The notes beneath the pieces were generated by a model. The model saw only the letters and a program-made list of their open reading frames with translations, had not been told where the DNA came from and searched no databases. DNA of 64,000 nt from Mycolicibacterium aurum (lineage in GTDB: Bacteria > Actinomycetota > Actinomycetes > Mycobacteriales > Mycobacteriaceae): positions 3,658,001 to 3,722,000 of the forward strand of contig LT549889.1 of assembly GCA_900078775.1 (NCBI GenBank), read 5' to 3'. Every line of letters starts with the position of its first letter. The stretch's first letter is position 1. Positions 1 through 10,742 of this stretch are shown piece after piece. The translations under genes and the position numbers were made by a program.

Positions 1-1073
1 AGGCCCTGGCCGACGCGGCACAATTGTCCAGCCTGGCCGACGAAACGCCCGAGGGCCGCTCCATCGTGGTGTTCGCGAAACAGCAGTTCGGGTTACGCGC
101 GCGAACGCCCGGCGAACTCGAGCACGCTTCCTGGATCGAGTTCAGCGCCACCACCCGAATGTCCGGTGTCGACATCGATGGTCTCAAGCTGCGTAAGGGG
201 GCGGCCGGATCGGTGGCCGACTGGGTTCGCGCCGAGGGCGGCACGGTGCCCGCCGAACTCACCGATGTCGTCGACGGGATCTCCGCGGCCGGCGGCACCC
301 CGCTGGTGATCGGTGAGGTCCGCGGCGGAACCGCGACGGCGCTGGGCGTCATCCACCTCAAGGACGTGGTGAAGCAGGGCATGCGGGAACGCTTCGAGGC
401 GATGCGCCGGATGGGTATCCGGACGGTGATGATCACCGGCGACAACCCGGTGACGGCCAAGGCGATCGCCGAGGAGGCAGGCGTGGACGACTTCCTCGCC
501 GAGGCCACCCCCGAGGACAAGATGGCGCTGATCAAGAAGGAGCAGGCCGCCGGCCTGCTCGTCGCGATGACCGGCGACGGCACCAACGACGCACCGGCGC
601 TGGCCCAGGCCGATGTCGGGGTGGCCATGAACACCGGCACCTCGGCGGCCAAAGAGGCCGGCAACATGGTGGATCTGGATTCCGACCCCACCAAGCTGAT
701 CGAGATCGTCGAGATCGGCAAACAACTGCTGATCACCCGCGGGGCGTTGACCACGTTCTCCATCGCCAATGACGTCGCGAAGTACTTCGCGATCATCCCG
801 GCGTTGTTCGTGGCGCTGTTCCCCGGCCTCGACCTGCTCAACGTGATGCGGCTGCACACCCCACAGTCGGCCATCCTGTCCGCGGTGATCTTCAACGCGC
901 TGGTCATCATCGCGCTGATCCCGCTATCGCTGCGCGGTGTCCGATACAGGCCCAGCAGCGCTTCGAAGTTGTTGTCCCGCAATCTGTACATCTACGGGTT
1001 AGGCGGGCTCATCGCCCCGTTCATCGGCATCAAACTGATCGACCTGGTCGTCCAACTCTTCTCGGGAATGTGA
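1..1073 (+). CDS. kdpB: K+-transporting P-type ATPase subunit B, 3' part only
   Basis: Energy-coupling subunit of the KdpFABC high-affinity potassium pump in the cytoplasmic membrane. The reading frame is open from base 3, so the 5' part, including the phosphorylated DKTGT aspartate, lies outside the window. Visible are the N domain, the ATP-binding hinge motif MITGDNPVTAKAIAEEAG, the P-domain motif MTGDGTNDAPAL (about positions 568-603), and the hydrophobic C-terminal segments that end with FSGM. The stop is followed one base later by the kdpC start, so the two are translationally coupled in one operon. The sequence is typical of KdpB and nothing in the visible part looks damaged. Confidence 0.97.
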   Translation, partial: ALADAAQLSSLADETPEGRSIVVFAKQQFGLRARTPGELEHASWIEFSATTRMSGVDIDGLKLRKGAAGSVADWVRAEGGTVPAELTDVVDGISAAGGTPLVIGEVRGGTATALGVIHLKDVVKQGMRERFEAMRRMGIRTVMITGDNPVTAKAIAEEAGVDDFLAEATPEDKMALIKKEQAAGLLVAMTGDGTNDAPALAQADVGVAMNTGTSAAKEAGNMVDLDSDPTKLIEIVEIGKQLLITRGALTTFSIANDVAKYFAIIPALFVALFPGLDLLNVMRLHTPQSAILSAVIFNALVIIALIPLSLRGVRYRPSSASKLLSRNLYIYGLGGLIAPFIGIKLIDLVVQLFSGM

Positions 1074-1074
1074 C

Positions 1075-1932
1075 ATGAACTTCGCCAACCTGCTCCGCCG
1101 CCACACCGCGGCACTGCGCGCGCTGCTGGTGCTCACCGTGATCCTGGGCGTCACCTACCCGGTGTTCATCTGGCTGCTCGCCCAGGCACCCGGGCTGAAG
1201 GACAAGGCCGACGGCTCGCTCATCGAGGTGGCCGGAAAACCGTTGGGCAGCAGTCTGATCGGCCAGCTGTTCACCGACGCCGACGGGAACCCGTTGCCGC
1301 AGTATTTCCAGGGTCGACCATCCGCGGCCGGGGCCGGGTACGACCCGATGGCCACCAGCGCGAGCAACCTGGGCCCGGAGAGCGCCGTCGACCGACCCGA
1401 GAGGCCGAGCCTGCTCACACTGGTGTGTGCCCGCAGCGCGGCCATCGGTGAGTTCGACGGTGTCTCCGGAGCGCGGCCGTTCTGCACCGGCGGCGGTGTG
1501 GGGGCGGTGCTCTCGGTGATGGGGCCACGCGATGCGCGCGGCACCATTTCCGCGCCCACCCGGGTGGTCAGCGTCAACGAGGCCTGCCCCACCGTTCCGT
1601 TCCTGACGACCTACCAAGGGGTGCGGGTGGAGTGCGCGGAACCGGGCGCGGAGTACAGCACGGGGCAGGTGGTGCCTGTCCATGGCGACGTCGCCGACCC
1701 GGCCGTCCCCGCGGATGCGGTCACCGCCAGCGGCAGCGGGCTGGACCCGCACATCTCCCCGGCCTACGCCGCCCTGCAGGTCGACCGCGTCGCCGCCGCC
1801 CGCGGCCTGAGCGCCGAGCAGGTCCGCACCCTGGTCGCCGAGCACACCGACGGTCGCACACTGGGGTTCATGGGCGAGCCACGGGTCAACGTGCTGCAGT
1901 TGAACCTGGCCTTGGACGAGTTGGGTGGATGA
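1075..1932 (+). CDS. kdpC: K+-transporting ATPase subunit C with an enlarged external domain
   Basis: KdpC is the single-span accessory subunit of the Kdp pump that stabilises nucleotide binding. The N-terminal membrane segment (about residues 15-37), the YDPMATSASNLGPES motif (about 89-103) and the C-terminal family signature VTASGSGLDPHISPAYA (about 216-232) are all present. The protein has 285 residues, against roughly 190 for E. coli and M. tuberculosis KdpC. The excess is one insertion, about residues 105-208, where the usual protein has a short helix. The insert carries four cysteines (118, 137, 171, 187) and is Gly/Val rich, which would suit a disulfide-bonded periplasmic subdomain (inference). 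It overlaps kdpD by 8 bases. Confidence 0.95.
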   Translation: MNFANLLRRHTAALRALLVLTVILGVTYPVFIWLLAQAPGLKDKADGSLIEVAGKPLGSSLIGQLFTDADGNPLPQYFQGRPSAAGAGYDPMATSASNLGPESAVDRPERPSLLTLVCARSAAIGEFDGVSGARPFCTGGGVGAVLSVMGPRDARGTISAPTRVVSVNEACPTVPFLTTYQGVRVECAEPGAEYSTGQVVPVHGDVADPAVPADAVTASGSGLDPHISPAYAALQVDRVAAARGLSAEQVRTLVAEHTDGRTLGFMGEPRVNVLQLNLALDELGG

Positions 1933-4486
1933 TGGGCAAGTGAGCCCCGCCGACCGTCCGAGACGCGGGGAGCTGCGCATCTACCTGGGCGCGGCTCCCG
2001 GCGTCGGCAAAACGTTCGCCATGCTCGGCGAGGCGCACCGCCGGCTGGAACGTGGCACCGATCTGGTGGCCGCGGTGGTGGAGACCCATGGACGTCCGAA
2101 AACCGCCGAACTGCTCGACGGCATCGAGGTCATCCCACCGCGGTTCATCGACTACCGCGGCGGCAGGTTTCCCGAACTCGACGTCGCGGCAGTATTGGCC
2201 CGCCGCCCGCAGGTGGTGCTCGTCGACGAGTTGGCGCATACCAACACCCCGGGCAGCGCGAATCCGAAGCGCTGGCAGGACATCGAAGAGCTGCTCGCTG
2301 CCGGCATCACGGTGATCACCACCGTCAACGTCCAGCACCTGGAAAGCCTCAACGATGTGGTCACCCAGATCACCGGCATCGAACAGCAGGAGAAGGTGCC
2401 CGACGAAGTCGTGCGCGCCGCCGATCAGATCGAGCTGGTCGACATCACCCCGGAAGCCCTGCGCCGCAGGCTGTCCCACGGGAACGTGTACTCGCCCGAA
2501 CGCATCGACGCCGCCCTGTCGAACTACTTCCGGCGCGGCAACCTGACCGCACTGCGCGAGCTGGCGCTACTGTGGCTGGCCGATCAGGTCGACGCCGCAC
2601 TGGCAAAGTATCGCTCGGACAACAAGATCACCGCCACCTGGGAGGCCCGCGAACGCGTCGTCGTCGCCGTCACCGGGGACAAGGAATCCGAGACGCTGGT
2701 GCGCCGGGCCTCCCGGATCGCCGCCAAGGCCAGCGCCGAACTGATGGTCGTGCACGTGGTGCGCGGCGACGGCCTCGCAGGGGTCGCGGCCCCGACGATG
2801 GCCACCGTGCGCGATCTGGCCGCCAGCCTCGGTGCCACGCTGCACACCGTCGTCGGCGACGATCTGCCGGCCGCGTTGCTCGACTTCGCCCGCGAGATGA
2901 ACGCCACCCAACTCGTCATCGGCACATCCCGGCGCTCGCGGTGGGCGCGGATCTTCGACGAGGGAATCGGCGCGACCGTGGTACAGAACTCCGGCAGCAT
3001 CGACGTGCACATGGTCACCCACGATCAGGCGCGCCGCGGCACACCGCGTGCCGGGCCCCGGACGTGGCAGCGCCACGCACTGTCCTGGCTGGCCGCCGTG
3101 GTGGTGCCCTCCGCTCTGGCCGCCCTCGCCGCCCTGTGGCTCGATCCGTTCCTGGGTCTCAGCGGGGAGAGCGCACTGTTCTTCATCGGCGTGCTGGCCG
3201 TCGCGCTGCTGGGCGGTGTCGCGCCCGCGGTCCTGTCGGCGGTGCTGTCCGGCCTGCTGATCAACTATTTCCTGGCCGAGCCCCGGCACACCTTCACCAT
3301 CGCCGAGCCCGACAGCGCCATCACCATCGTGGTGTTGCTGATGATCGCGGTGGCGGTCGCCGTCCTGGTCGACGGTGCGGCCAAGCGGGCGCGCGAGGCC
3401 CGGCGTGCCTCCCAGGAGGCCGAACTGCTGGCCCATTTCGCCGGTTCGGTGCTGCGCGGCGCCGATCCGGGCGCCCTGCTGGACCGGGTACGAGAGGTGT
3501 ACTCGCAGCGGGCGGTGAGCCTGATCCGGGACACCGGCGCCGGGACGACCATCGTCGCCTGCGCGGGCAGCGATCCGTGCACCGATGTCGACAACGCCGA
3601 CACCGCCATCGAGGTCGGCGACGACGAGTTCTGGCTGCTGCTGGCCGGACGCAAGCTCGCTGCCCGCGACCGCCGGATTCTGGGTGCAGTCGCCAAACAG
3701 GCCGCCGGGATCGTCCGGCAGCGCGAGCTGATCGAGGAGGCCGGCCGGGCCGAGGCGATCACCCGGGCCGATGACCTGCGTCGCTCACTGCTCTCGGCGG
3801 TCAGCCACGATCTGCGGACCCCGCTGGCCGCGGCCAAAGCCGCGGTGTCCAGCCTGCGCACCGAGGACGTCGGATTCTCCGCGGAGGACACCGCCGAACT
3901 GCTGGCCACCGTCGAGGAGTCCGTCGACCAGTTGACCGCCCTGGTGGGCAACCTGCTGGACTCCTCCCGGCTGGCGGCCGGGGTGGTCAAACCCGAGTTG
4001 CACCGGGTGTACCTGGAGGAGGCGGTGCAGCGGGCGCTGCTGGGAATCAGTCGCAGCACCATCGGTTTCGGGTTGGACCGGGTGAAGGTGGAGGTCGGCG
4101 ACGCGGTCGCGCTGGCCGACGCCGGACTGTTGGAGCGGGTGTTGGTGAACGTGATCGACAATGCGCTGCGCTACGCCGCGGGCAGCGTGGTGCGGGTGAA
4201 TGCCGGCCGGGTCGGCGACCGGGTGCTGGTGACCATCGCCGACGAAGGGCCCGGTATCCCGCGCGGAGCCGAGGAGCGACTGTTCGCGCCGTTCCAGCGC
4301 CTCGGCGATCAGGACAACACCACCGGTGTGGGCCTGGGACTTTCGGTGGCCAATGGCTTCGTCACCGCGATGGGTGGCACCATCGCGGCCACCGACACCC
4401 CCGGCGGCGGGCTGACCGTCGTCATCGACCTGGCGGCGCCGGAGACGGGCCGGGACGGGCCGAGCGACGGGGATGGGTCACGATGA
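1925..4486 (+). CDS. kdpD: Osmosensitive K+ channel histidine kinase KdpD
   Basis: Sensor kinase of the KdpDE two-component system that switches on kdp expression under K+ limitation. In order it has the KdpD domain with Walker A GAAPGVGKT (22-30) and Walker B VVLVDELAHTNTPG, a universal-stress-like domain (about 240-365), four closely packed membrane segments (about 385-490), a GAF-like region, HisKA with phosphoacceptor His628 in SHDLRTPLAA, and an HATPase with DNALRYA, DEGPGIP and GLGLS. The start is GTG 1925 or GTG 1940. The first overlaps the kdpC stop by 8 bases, so coupling is likely. At 853 residues the length is normal. The ATGA overlap with kdpE fixes the 3' end. As I recall, M. tuberculosis kdpDE diverges from kdpFABC, whereas here all genes read the same way. 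Confidence 0.96.
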   Translation: MDDGQVSPADRPRRGELRIYLGAAPGVGKTFAMLGEAHRRLERGTDLVAAVVETHGRPKTAELLDGIEVIPPRFIDYRGGRFPELDVAAVLARRPQVVLVDELAHTNTPGSANPKRWQDIEELLAAGITVITTVNVQHLESLNDVVTQITGIEQQEKVPDEVVRAADQIELVDITPEALRRRLSHGNVYSPERIDAALSNYFRRGNLTALRELALLWLADQVDAALAKYRSDNKITATWEARERVVVAVTGDKESETLVRRASRIAAKASAELMVVHVVRGDGLAGVAAPTMATVRDLAASLGATLHTVVGDDLPAALLDFAREMNATQLVIGTSRRSRWARIFDEGIGATVVQNSGSIDVHMVTHDQARRGTPRAGPRTWQRHALSWLAAVVVPSALAALAALWLDPFLGLSGESALFFIGVLAVALLGGVAPAVLSAVLSGLLINYFLAEPRHTFTIAEPDSAITIVVLLMIAVAVAVLVDGAAKRAREARRASQEAELLAHFAGSVLRGADPGALLDRVREVYSQRAVSLIRDTGAGTTIVACAGSDPCTDVDNADTAIEVGDDEFWLLLAGRKLAARDRRILGAVAKQAAGIVRQRELIEEAGRAEAITRADDLRRSLLSAVSHDLRTPLAAAKAAVSSLRTEDVGFSAEDTAELLATVEESVDQLTALVGNLLDSSRLAAGVVKPELHRVYLEEAVQRALLGISRSTIGFGLDRVKVEVGDAVALADAGLLERVLVNVIDNALRYAAGSVVRVNAGRVGDRVLVTIADEGPGIPRGAEERLFAPFQRLGDQDNTTGVGLGLSVANGFVTAMGGTIAATDTPGGGLTVVIDLAAPETGRDGPSDGDGSR

Positions 4487-5163
4487 CTCGGGTCCTGGTG
4501 ATCGACGACGAACCGCAGATTCTGCGGGCGCTGCGGATCAACCTGTCGGTGCGCGGCTACGAGGTGAGCACCGCCGCCACCGGCGCCGAGGCACTGCGGG
4601 TGGCCGCCGGACACCGACCGGATGTGGTGATCCTGGACCTCGGACTGCCCGACATGTCCGGCATCGACGTGCTGGCCGGACTGCGCGGATGGCTGACCGT
4701 CCCAGTGATCGTGCTGTCGGCACGCACCGATTCATCGGACAAGGTGGAGGCACTCGACGCCGGCGCCGACGACTACGTCACCAAACCGTTCGGTATGGAC
4801 GAGTTCCTGGCCCGGCTGCGGGCCGCGGTGCGGCGCGCCGGCTCGGCCGTCGAAGACGATCAGCCGGTTGTCGAAACATCCTCCTTCACAGTCGATCTGG
4901 CTACCAAGAAGGTCACCAAGGGCGGTACCGAGGTGCATCTGACCCCCACCGAGTGGGGAATGTTGGAGATGTTGGTTCGGCACCGAGGCAAATTGGTCGG
5001 CCGCGAGGAACTGTTGAAGGAGGTGTGGGGCCCGGCGTATGCCAAGGAGACCCACTACCTGCGGGTGTATCTGGCGCAGTTACGGCGCAAACTCGAGGTC
5101 GATCCGTCGCACCCCAAGCATCTGATCACCGAGTCCGGCATGGGATACCGTTTCCAGGAGTAG
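4483..5163 (+). CDS. kdpE: KdpE response regulator, OmpR/PhoB family
   Basis: DNA-binding partner of KdpD that activates the kdp promoter. The receiver domain has the acidic pair D8/D9, the phosphorylation site D52 in VVILDLGLPD, S79 and the switch lysine K101 in VTKPFG. The winged-helix output domain follows (about 130-226), with the family pattern ETHYLRVYLAQLRRKLE. The gene overlaps the kdpD stop in ATGA and is followed 22 bases later by a second KdpD-like gene. Length (226 aa) and motifs are complete. Confidence 0.96.
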   Translation: MTRVLVIDDEPQILRALRINLSVRGYEVSTAATGAEALRVAAGHRPDVVILDLGLPDMSGIDVLAGLRGWLTVPVIVLSARTDSSDKVEALDAGADDYVTKPFGMDEFLARLRAAVRRAGSAVEDDQPVVETSSFTVDLATKKVTKGGTEVHLTPTEWGMLEMLVRHRGKLVGREELLKEVWGPAYAKETHYLRVYLAQLRRKLEVDPSHPKHLITESGMGYRFQE

Positions 5164-5185
5164 CCACGCAGGGGATGATGGGGCC

Positions 5186-6970
5186 GTGAGCATCCTCGGC
5201 CGCAAACGCGCAGACCTGCGCATCTACCTCGGCGCCGCCCCTGGCGTCGGCAAGACCTACTCGATGCTCGCCGAGGCGCACCGCCGGTTGGAACGCGGGA
5301 CCGACGTGGTCGCCGCCGTGATCGACACCCATGGCCGCCCGCGGACGGCCCAGCAGGTGGCGGGCATCGAGGTGATCCCGCCCAAGGTCATCGAACACGA
5401 CGGACGGCGCCAGTTCGAACTCGACGTCGCGGCGGTCCTCGCCCGCCGCCCGCAGGTGGTCCTGGTCGACGATCTGGCGCATGCCAACGCCCCGGGGAGC
5501 AGGAACGCCTACCGCTGGCAGGACGTCGAGGAACTGCTCGACGCCGGCATCACCGTCATCTCCACGGTCAACGTGCAACATCTGGAGAGTCTGCACGATG
5601 TCGTCGGCCACATCACCGGGATCACCGAGGACGAGCGCATCCCCGACGAGATCGTGCGGTCGGCCGACCAGATCGAGATGGTCGACATCACCCCGGAAGC
5701 CTTGCGGCGCAGGCTCGCCCACGGCAACGTGTACCCGCGCGAGCAGGTCGACGCGGCGTTGGAGGATTACTTCCGGCCCGGAAACCTGACCGCGCTGCGG
5801 CAACTGGCGCTGCTCTGGCTGGCCGATCAGGTCGACGCCGCCCTGGCCAAGTACCGCACCGACAAGAACATCACCGACACCTGGGAGGCGCGGGAACGGG
5901 TGGTGGTCGGGGTCTCCGGCGGCCCCGAGTCCGAGACGCTGGTGCGCCGTGCCTCGCGCATCGCGTCCCGTTCGGGAGCGGAACTGAAGGTGGTACACGT
6001 CATTCAGGGCGACGGCCTGACGGCCATCTCCCCGCAGGAGAAGAAGGCCGTCCGCGATCTGGCGGCCAGCCTGGGCGCCAGCATGCACACCGTCGTCGGC
6101 GGCGATGTCGCCACCACGCTGCTGGAATTCGCCCGCAACACCAACGCCACCCAGTTGGTGCTGGGCACGTCCCGGCGATCGCGGTGGGCCCGGATGTTCG
6201 ATGAGGGTGTCGGCTCCGAGGTGATCCAGCGCTCCGGTCGGGTGGACGTACACATGGTGCCGCATCCCGAATCTCACACCGGCATCTCCTGGTCGCGGCT
6301 GAGCCCACAGCGCAGGCACGTGCTGTCCTGGCTTGTGGCGCTGGTGCTTCCGGCACTCATCTGCGGGCTCGCCCTGTGGCTACCCGAGGGCACCCTGGGC
6401 GTGGGCGGGCAGGGTGCGATGTTCTTCGTCGGCGTGCTGTTGACCGCGCTGGTCGGCGGCCTCGGCCCGGCCCTGCTGGGTGCCGTGCTGTCCGGTCTGT
6501 TGCTGGCCTACTTCCTGGTGAGCCCGGTGCGCACCTTCGCCGTCTCCGACTCGGACAGCGCCGTCACGATCGTGCTGTTGATGTCGGTCGCCGCGGGTGT
6601 AGCCGGGCTGGTGAGCCGGGCGGCCGCGCGACTGGCCGAGGCCCGCCGCGCGTCCCAGGAAGCCGAACTGCTGGCGACCTTCGCCGATTCCGCGCTCCGT
6701 GATGCCGATCTGGAGGCACTGCTGGAGCGTGTCCGGGAGGCGTACACCCAACGGGCGGTGAGCATCCTGTCCGCCGACGGCGAACTGGCGGCGGCGGTGG
6801 GCCAGGACCCCTGCACCGATGTCGACGCCGCCGACACCGCGATCGATGTGGTCGACCACGATTACTGGCTGCTGTTGTCGGGCCGCGCCCTGACCACTCG
6901 GGACCGCCGCGTCCTCAGCGCCATCGCCGAGCAGGCCGTGTCGATGATCAAGCAGCGCGACCGCCGCTGA
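5186..6970 (+). CDS. Kinase-less KdpD paralogue (KdpD + USP + DUF4118 + GAF-like)
   Basis: A second KdpD-type sensor directly after kdpE. It starts at GTG 5186 and repeats the architecture of the upstream KdpD: Walker A GAAPGVGKT (16-24), Walker B VVLVDDLAHANAPG (KdpD has E for the second D), a USP domain (about 235-360), membrane segments (about 370-475) and a GAF-like domain. It then stops at residue 594, just before the point where KdpD enters its HisKA helix. There is no phosphoacceptor histidine or HATPase, and the following 70 bases hold no remnant of them. The break falls on a domain boundary and the ATPase motifs are intact, so this looks like a maintained sensory or regulatory subunit rather than a decaying copy (inference). 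It might bind K+/c-di-AMP-type signals or heterodimerise with KdpD. Confidence 0.85.
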   Translation: MSILGRKRADLRIYLGAAPGVGKTYSMLAEAHRRLERGTDVVAAVIDTHGRPRTAQQVAGIEVIPPKVIEHDGRRQFELDVAAVLARRPQVVLVDDLAHANAPGSRNAYRWQDVEELLDAGITVISTVNVQHLESLHDVVGHITGITEDERIPDEIVRSADQIEMVDITPEALRRRLAHGNVYPREQVDAALEDYFRPGNLTALRQLALLWLADQVDAALAKYRTDKNITDTWEARERVVVGVSGGPESETLVRRASRIASRSGAELKVVHVIQGDGLTAISPQEKKAVRDLAASLGASMHTVVGGDVATTLLEFARNTNATQLVLGTSRRSRWARMFDEGVGSEVIQRSGRVDVHMVPHPESHTGISWSRLSPQRRHVLSWLVALVLPALICGLALWLPEGTLGVGGQGAMFFVGVLLTALVGGLGPALLGAVLSGLLLAYFLVSPVRTFAVSDSDSAVTIVLLMSVAAGVAGLVSRAAARLAEARRASQEAELLATFADSALRDADLEALLERVREAYTQRAVSILSADGELAAAVGQDPCTDVDAADTAIDVVDHDYWLLLSGRALTTRDRRVLSAIAEQAVSMIKQRDRR

Positions 6971-7027
6971 CCGTCGTCGCCGTCGGCGCCGTTGTCGTCG
7001 GTCCCGGGAGTTGTCGGACTCGCTGCC

Positions 7028-7033
7028 TAGTGT
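7028..7033 (+). promoter_or_regulatory. -10 hexamer for a leaderless transcript
   Basis: TAGTGT matches TANNNT and ends 7 nt before ATG 7041. It supports that start over upstream in-frame TTG codons. Confidence 0.5.
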
Positions 7034-7040
7034 CTCGCCT

Positions 7041-7592
7041 ATGACCGATTCGAGCGTCGTCGAGACCTACTCCCGATTGGCGGACGGGATGGCCGCGGTG
7101 ATCGCCACGCTGACCGCGCAGCAGTGGGATGCGGACAGCCCGTGTGAAGGCTGGACGGCGCGCGATGTCCTCGCGCACCTGATCGACGCCCAGCGCGACT
7201 TCCTGGCCGGGCACGGGCCGGCCTTGCCCGCACGACCGGATCTGGCCGACCCGGCCGCGGCCTGGGCAGCCCACACCGACGCGGTACGTGAACTGCTGGC
7301 CGATCCGGAGGTTCCCGGCCGCGTATTCGACGGGCCGTTCGGGCCGACCACGGTCGGCGCCGTGCTGCTGGAGTTCTACGGGTTCGATCTGGTGGTTCAT
7401 CGGTGGGATCTGGCCGCGGTGACCGGCACGCCGTACCGGTTCAGCGACGACGAACTCGACGGGATGGAGCGCAGCATCGCCGGGTGGGGACCGGCGCTGT
7501 ATTCCGAAGGCATCTGCCGTGCGGGGGTACCGGCCCAGCCGGAAGCCGACCGGCAATCCCGGGTGCTCGCGGCCCTCGGACGGGTCGGATAG
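7041..7592 (+). CDS. TIGR03086-type maleylpyruvate isomerase-like (MDMPI/DinB) protein
   Basis: Predicted soluble 183-residue protein of the mycothiol-dependent maleylpyruvate isomerase N-terminal/DinB-like family. The family's pattern is present: WDADSPCEGWTARDVLAHLI near residues 29-48, and the second metal-ligand region FYGFDLVVHRWDLAAVTG (about 113-130). The histidines at the end of each motif would bind a divalent metal, by analogy with the family. The true substrate is unknown. It stands alone after the kdp operon, with ATG 7041 placed by a TANNNT hexamer rather than a ribosome-binding site. Confidence 0.75.
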   Translation: MTDSSVVETYSRLADGMAAVIATLTAQQWDADSPCEGWTARDVLAHLIDAQRDFLAGHGPALPARPDLADPAAAWAAHTDAVRELLADPEVPGRVFDGPFGPTTVGAVLLEFYGFDLVVHRWDLAAVTGTPYRFSDDELDGMERSIAGWGPALYSEGICRAGVPAQPEADRQSRVLAALGRVG

Positions 7593-7669
7593 TGCGCCGC
7601 TCAGCGTAACTCAGCGACCGCTGATCGGCTCGATCGGGGATAGTCGCTTTCCGGCCCGGTGACGGAGAT

Positions 7670-7675
7670 TACGGT
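7670..7675 (+). promoter_or_regulatory. -10 hexamer upstream of the prpE-like gene
   Basis: TACGGT ends 6 nt before ATG 7682. There is no Shine-Dalgarno sequence, so a leaderless mRNA is likely. Confidence 0.45.
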
Positions 7676-7681
7676 GTATCC

Positions 7682-9553
<1,872 letters not shown>

Positions 9554-9560
9554 GCGCCGC

Positions 9561-10742
9561 TCAGAACGTGATGCGCAGTTTCTCCCAGCCGCGCACCGTC
9601 GAGGTCGGCGCCAACCGCGCTGTGTCGTAGTCGATCTCCCACTCCGGGAACCGGTTGAGCAGCTCGTCGAGGGCGACGCGGCCCTCCAGCCGGGCCAGGT
9701 TCGCGCCCAGGCAGTAGTGCAGCCCCTTGCCGAAGGTGAGGTGGCTGATGGTGTCACGGTGGATGTTGAAGCTATCCGGGTCGGTGTAGCGGCGTGGGTC
9801 GCGGTTGGCCGCACCGAACAGCAGCAGCATCGCGTCACCGGCCGGCACCGTCTGCCCGTACGCCTGGAAATCCCTTGCCATCCACCGGGCGACGTGCGGC
9901 CCGGTGGGTTCGAAGCGCAGCGTCTCGTCGATCGCCCGGTTCAACAGCGACCGGTCCCGGCACACGTCGCGGCGCTGATCGGGGTGCTCGGCGAGCACCT
10001 TGGCCAGCCAGCCGATCAGCCGTCCGGTGGTCTCGTTGCCGGCGCCGGCGACCACCTGGGTGTAGTGCAGCACCTCCTTGCGGGTGAGCTTGCGGACCAC
10101 GCCGTCCTGATCTTCGAACTCGACGTTGAGCAGGGCCGTCATCAGGTCGTCGGACGGGTTCTGGGCACGCCACTGCACGTAGTCGGCGTAGATCCGGCCG
10201 TCGGCGATCTTGTCCGCATCGCGCACCTTCATCGGTGCCCCGGGCTTGGTGCGCAGGTTGGCGTCGTTGGCATCGCGGACCCCGACCTGCTCGGATTCCG
10301 GTATGCCCAAGAGCATCCCGATCACGCGCATCGGCATCATGGCGGCCAGTTCGGCGATGATGTCGAACCCGCCGGAACCGATCTGCGGATCCAGGCAGCG
10401 CACGCAGAACTCCCGGATCTGGTCCTCGATCTCGGCCATCCGGCGTGGGGTGAACACCCGCGACATCAGCCCGCGCAGCATCGTGTGCACCGGCGGGTCC
10501 TCGAACATCATCACCCCGGCGGGCATGTCGAAGTCCGACTGGATCAGCTCCAGGATGTCACTTCGGCTGTTGGAGAAGGTCTCCCAGTCCGACAGCGCCC
10601 GCTCCACGTCGGCGTGCCGGGACAGCGCCCAGAACCGGTGCTTCTCGTTGTAGTACAGCGGCGCCTCGTCGCGCAGCGCGGCGTAGGTGGGGTACGGGTC
10701 GTGCACGATGCCGACGTCATACGGGTCGTAGTAGACCGTCAT
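9561..10742 (-). CDS. Cytochrome P450
   Basis: Soluble bacterial class I P450 of 393 residues, using ferredoxin partners not seen in the window. Present are the I-helix oxygen-binding motif AGAGNETTGR, the ExxR pair in ETLRFEP and the haem loop FGKGLHYCLGANLAR with Cys344 as the thiolate ligand. ATG 10742 overlaps the stop of the upstream SDR (ATGA), so the two are co-translated, and this is clearly better than the upstream in-frame start at 10850. An SDR-P450 pair under a divergent TetR suggests stepwise oxidation of a lipid, sterol or terpenoid alcohol (inference). I cannot assign the CYP subfamily. Confidence 0.93.
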   Translation of the reverse strand: MTVYYDPYDVGIVHDPYPTYAALRDEAPLYYNEKHRFWALSRHADVERALSDWETFSNSRSDILELIQSDFDMPAGVMMFEDPPVHTMLRGLMSRVFTPRRMAEIEDQIREFCVRCLDPQIGSGGFDIIAELAAMMPMRVIGMLLGIPESEQVGVRDANDANLRTKPGAPMKVRDADKIADGRIYADYVQWRAQNPSDDLMTALLNVEFEDQDGVVRKLTRKEVLHYTQVVAGAGNETTGRLIGWLAKVLAEHPDQRRDVCRDRSLLNRAIDETLRFEPTGPHVARWMARDFQAYGQTVPAGDAMLLLFGAANRDPRRYTDPDSFNIHRDTISHLTFGKGLHYCLGANLARLEGRVALDELLNRFPEWEIDYDTARLAPTSTVRGWEKLRITF

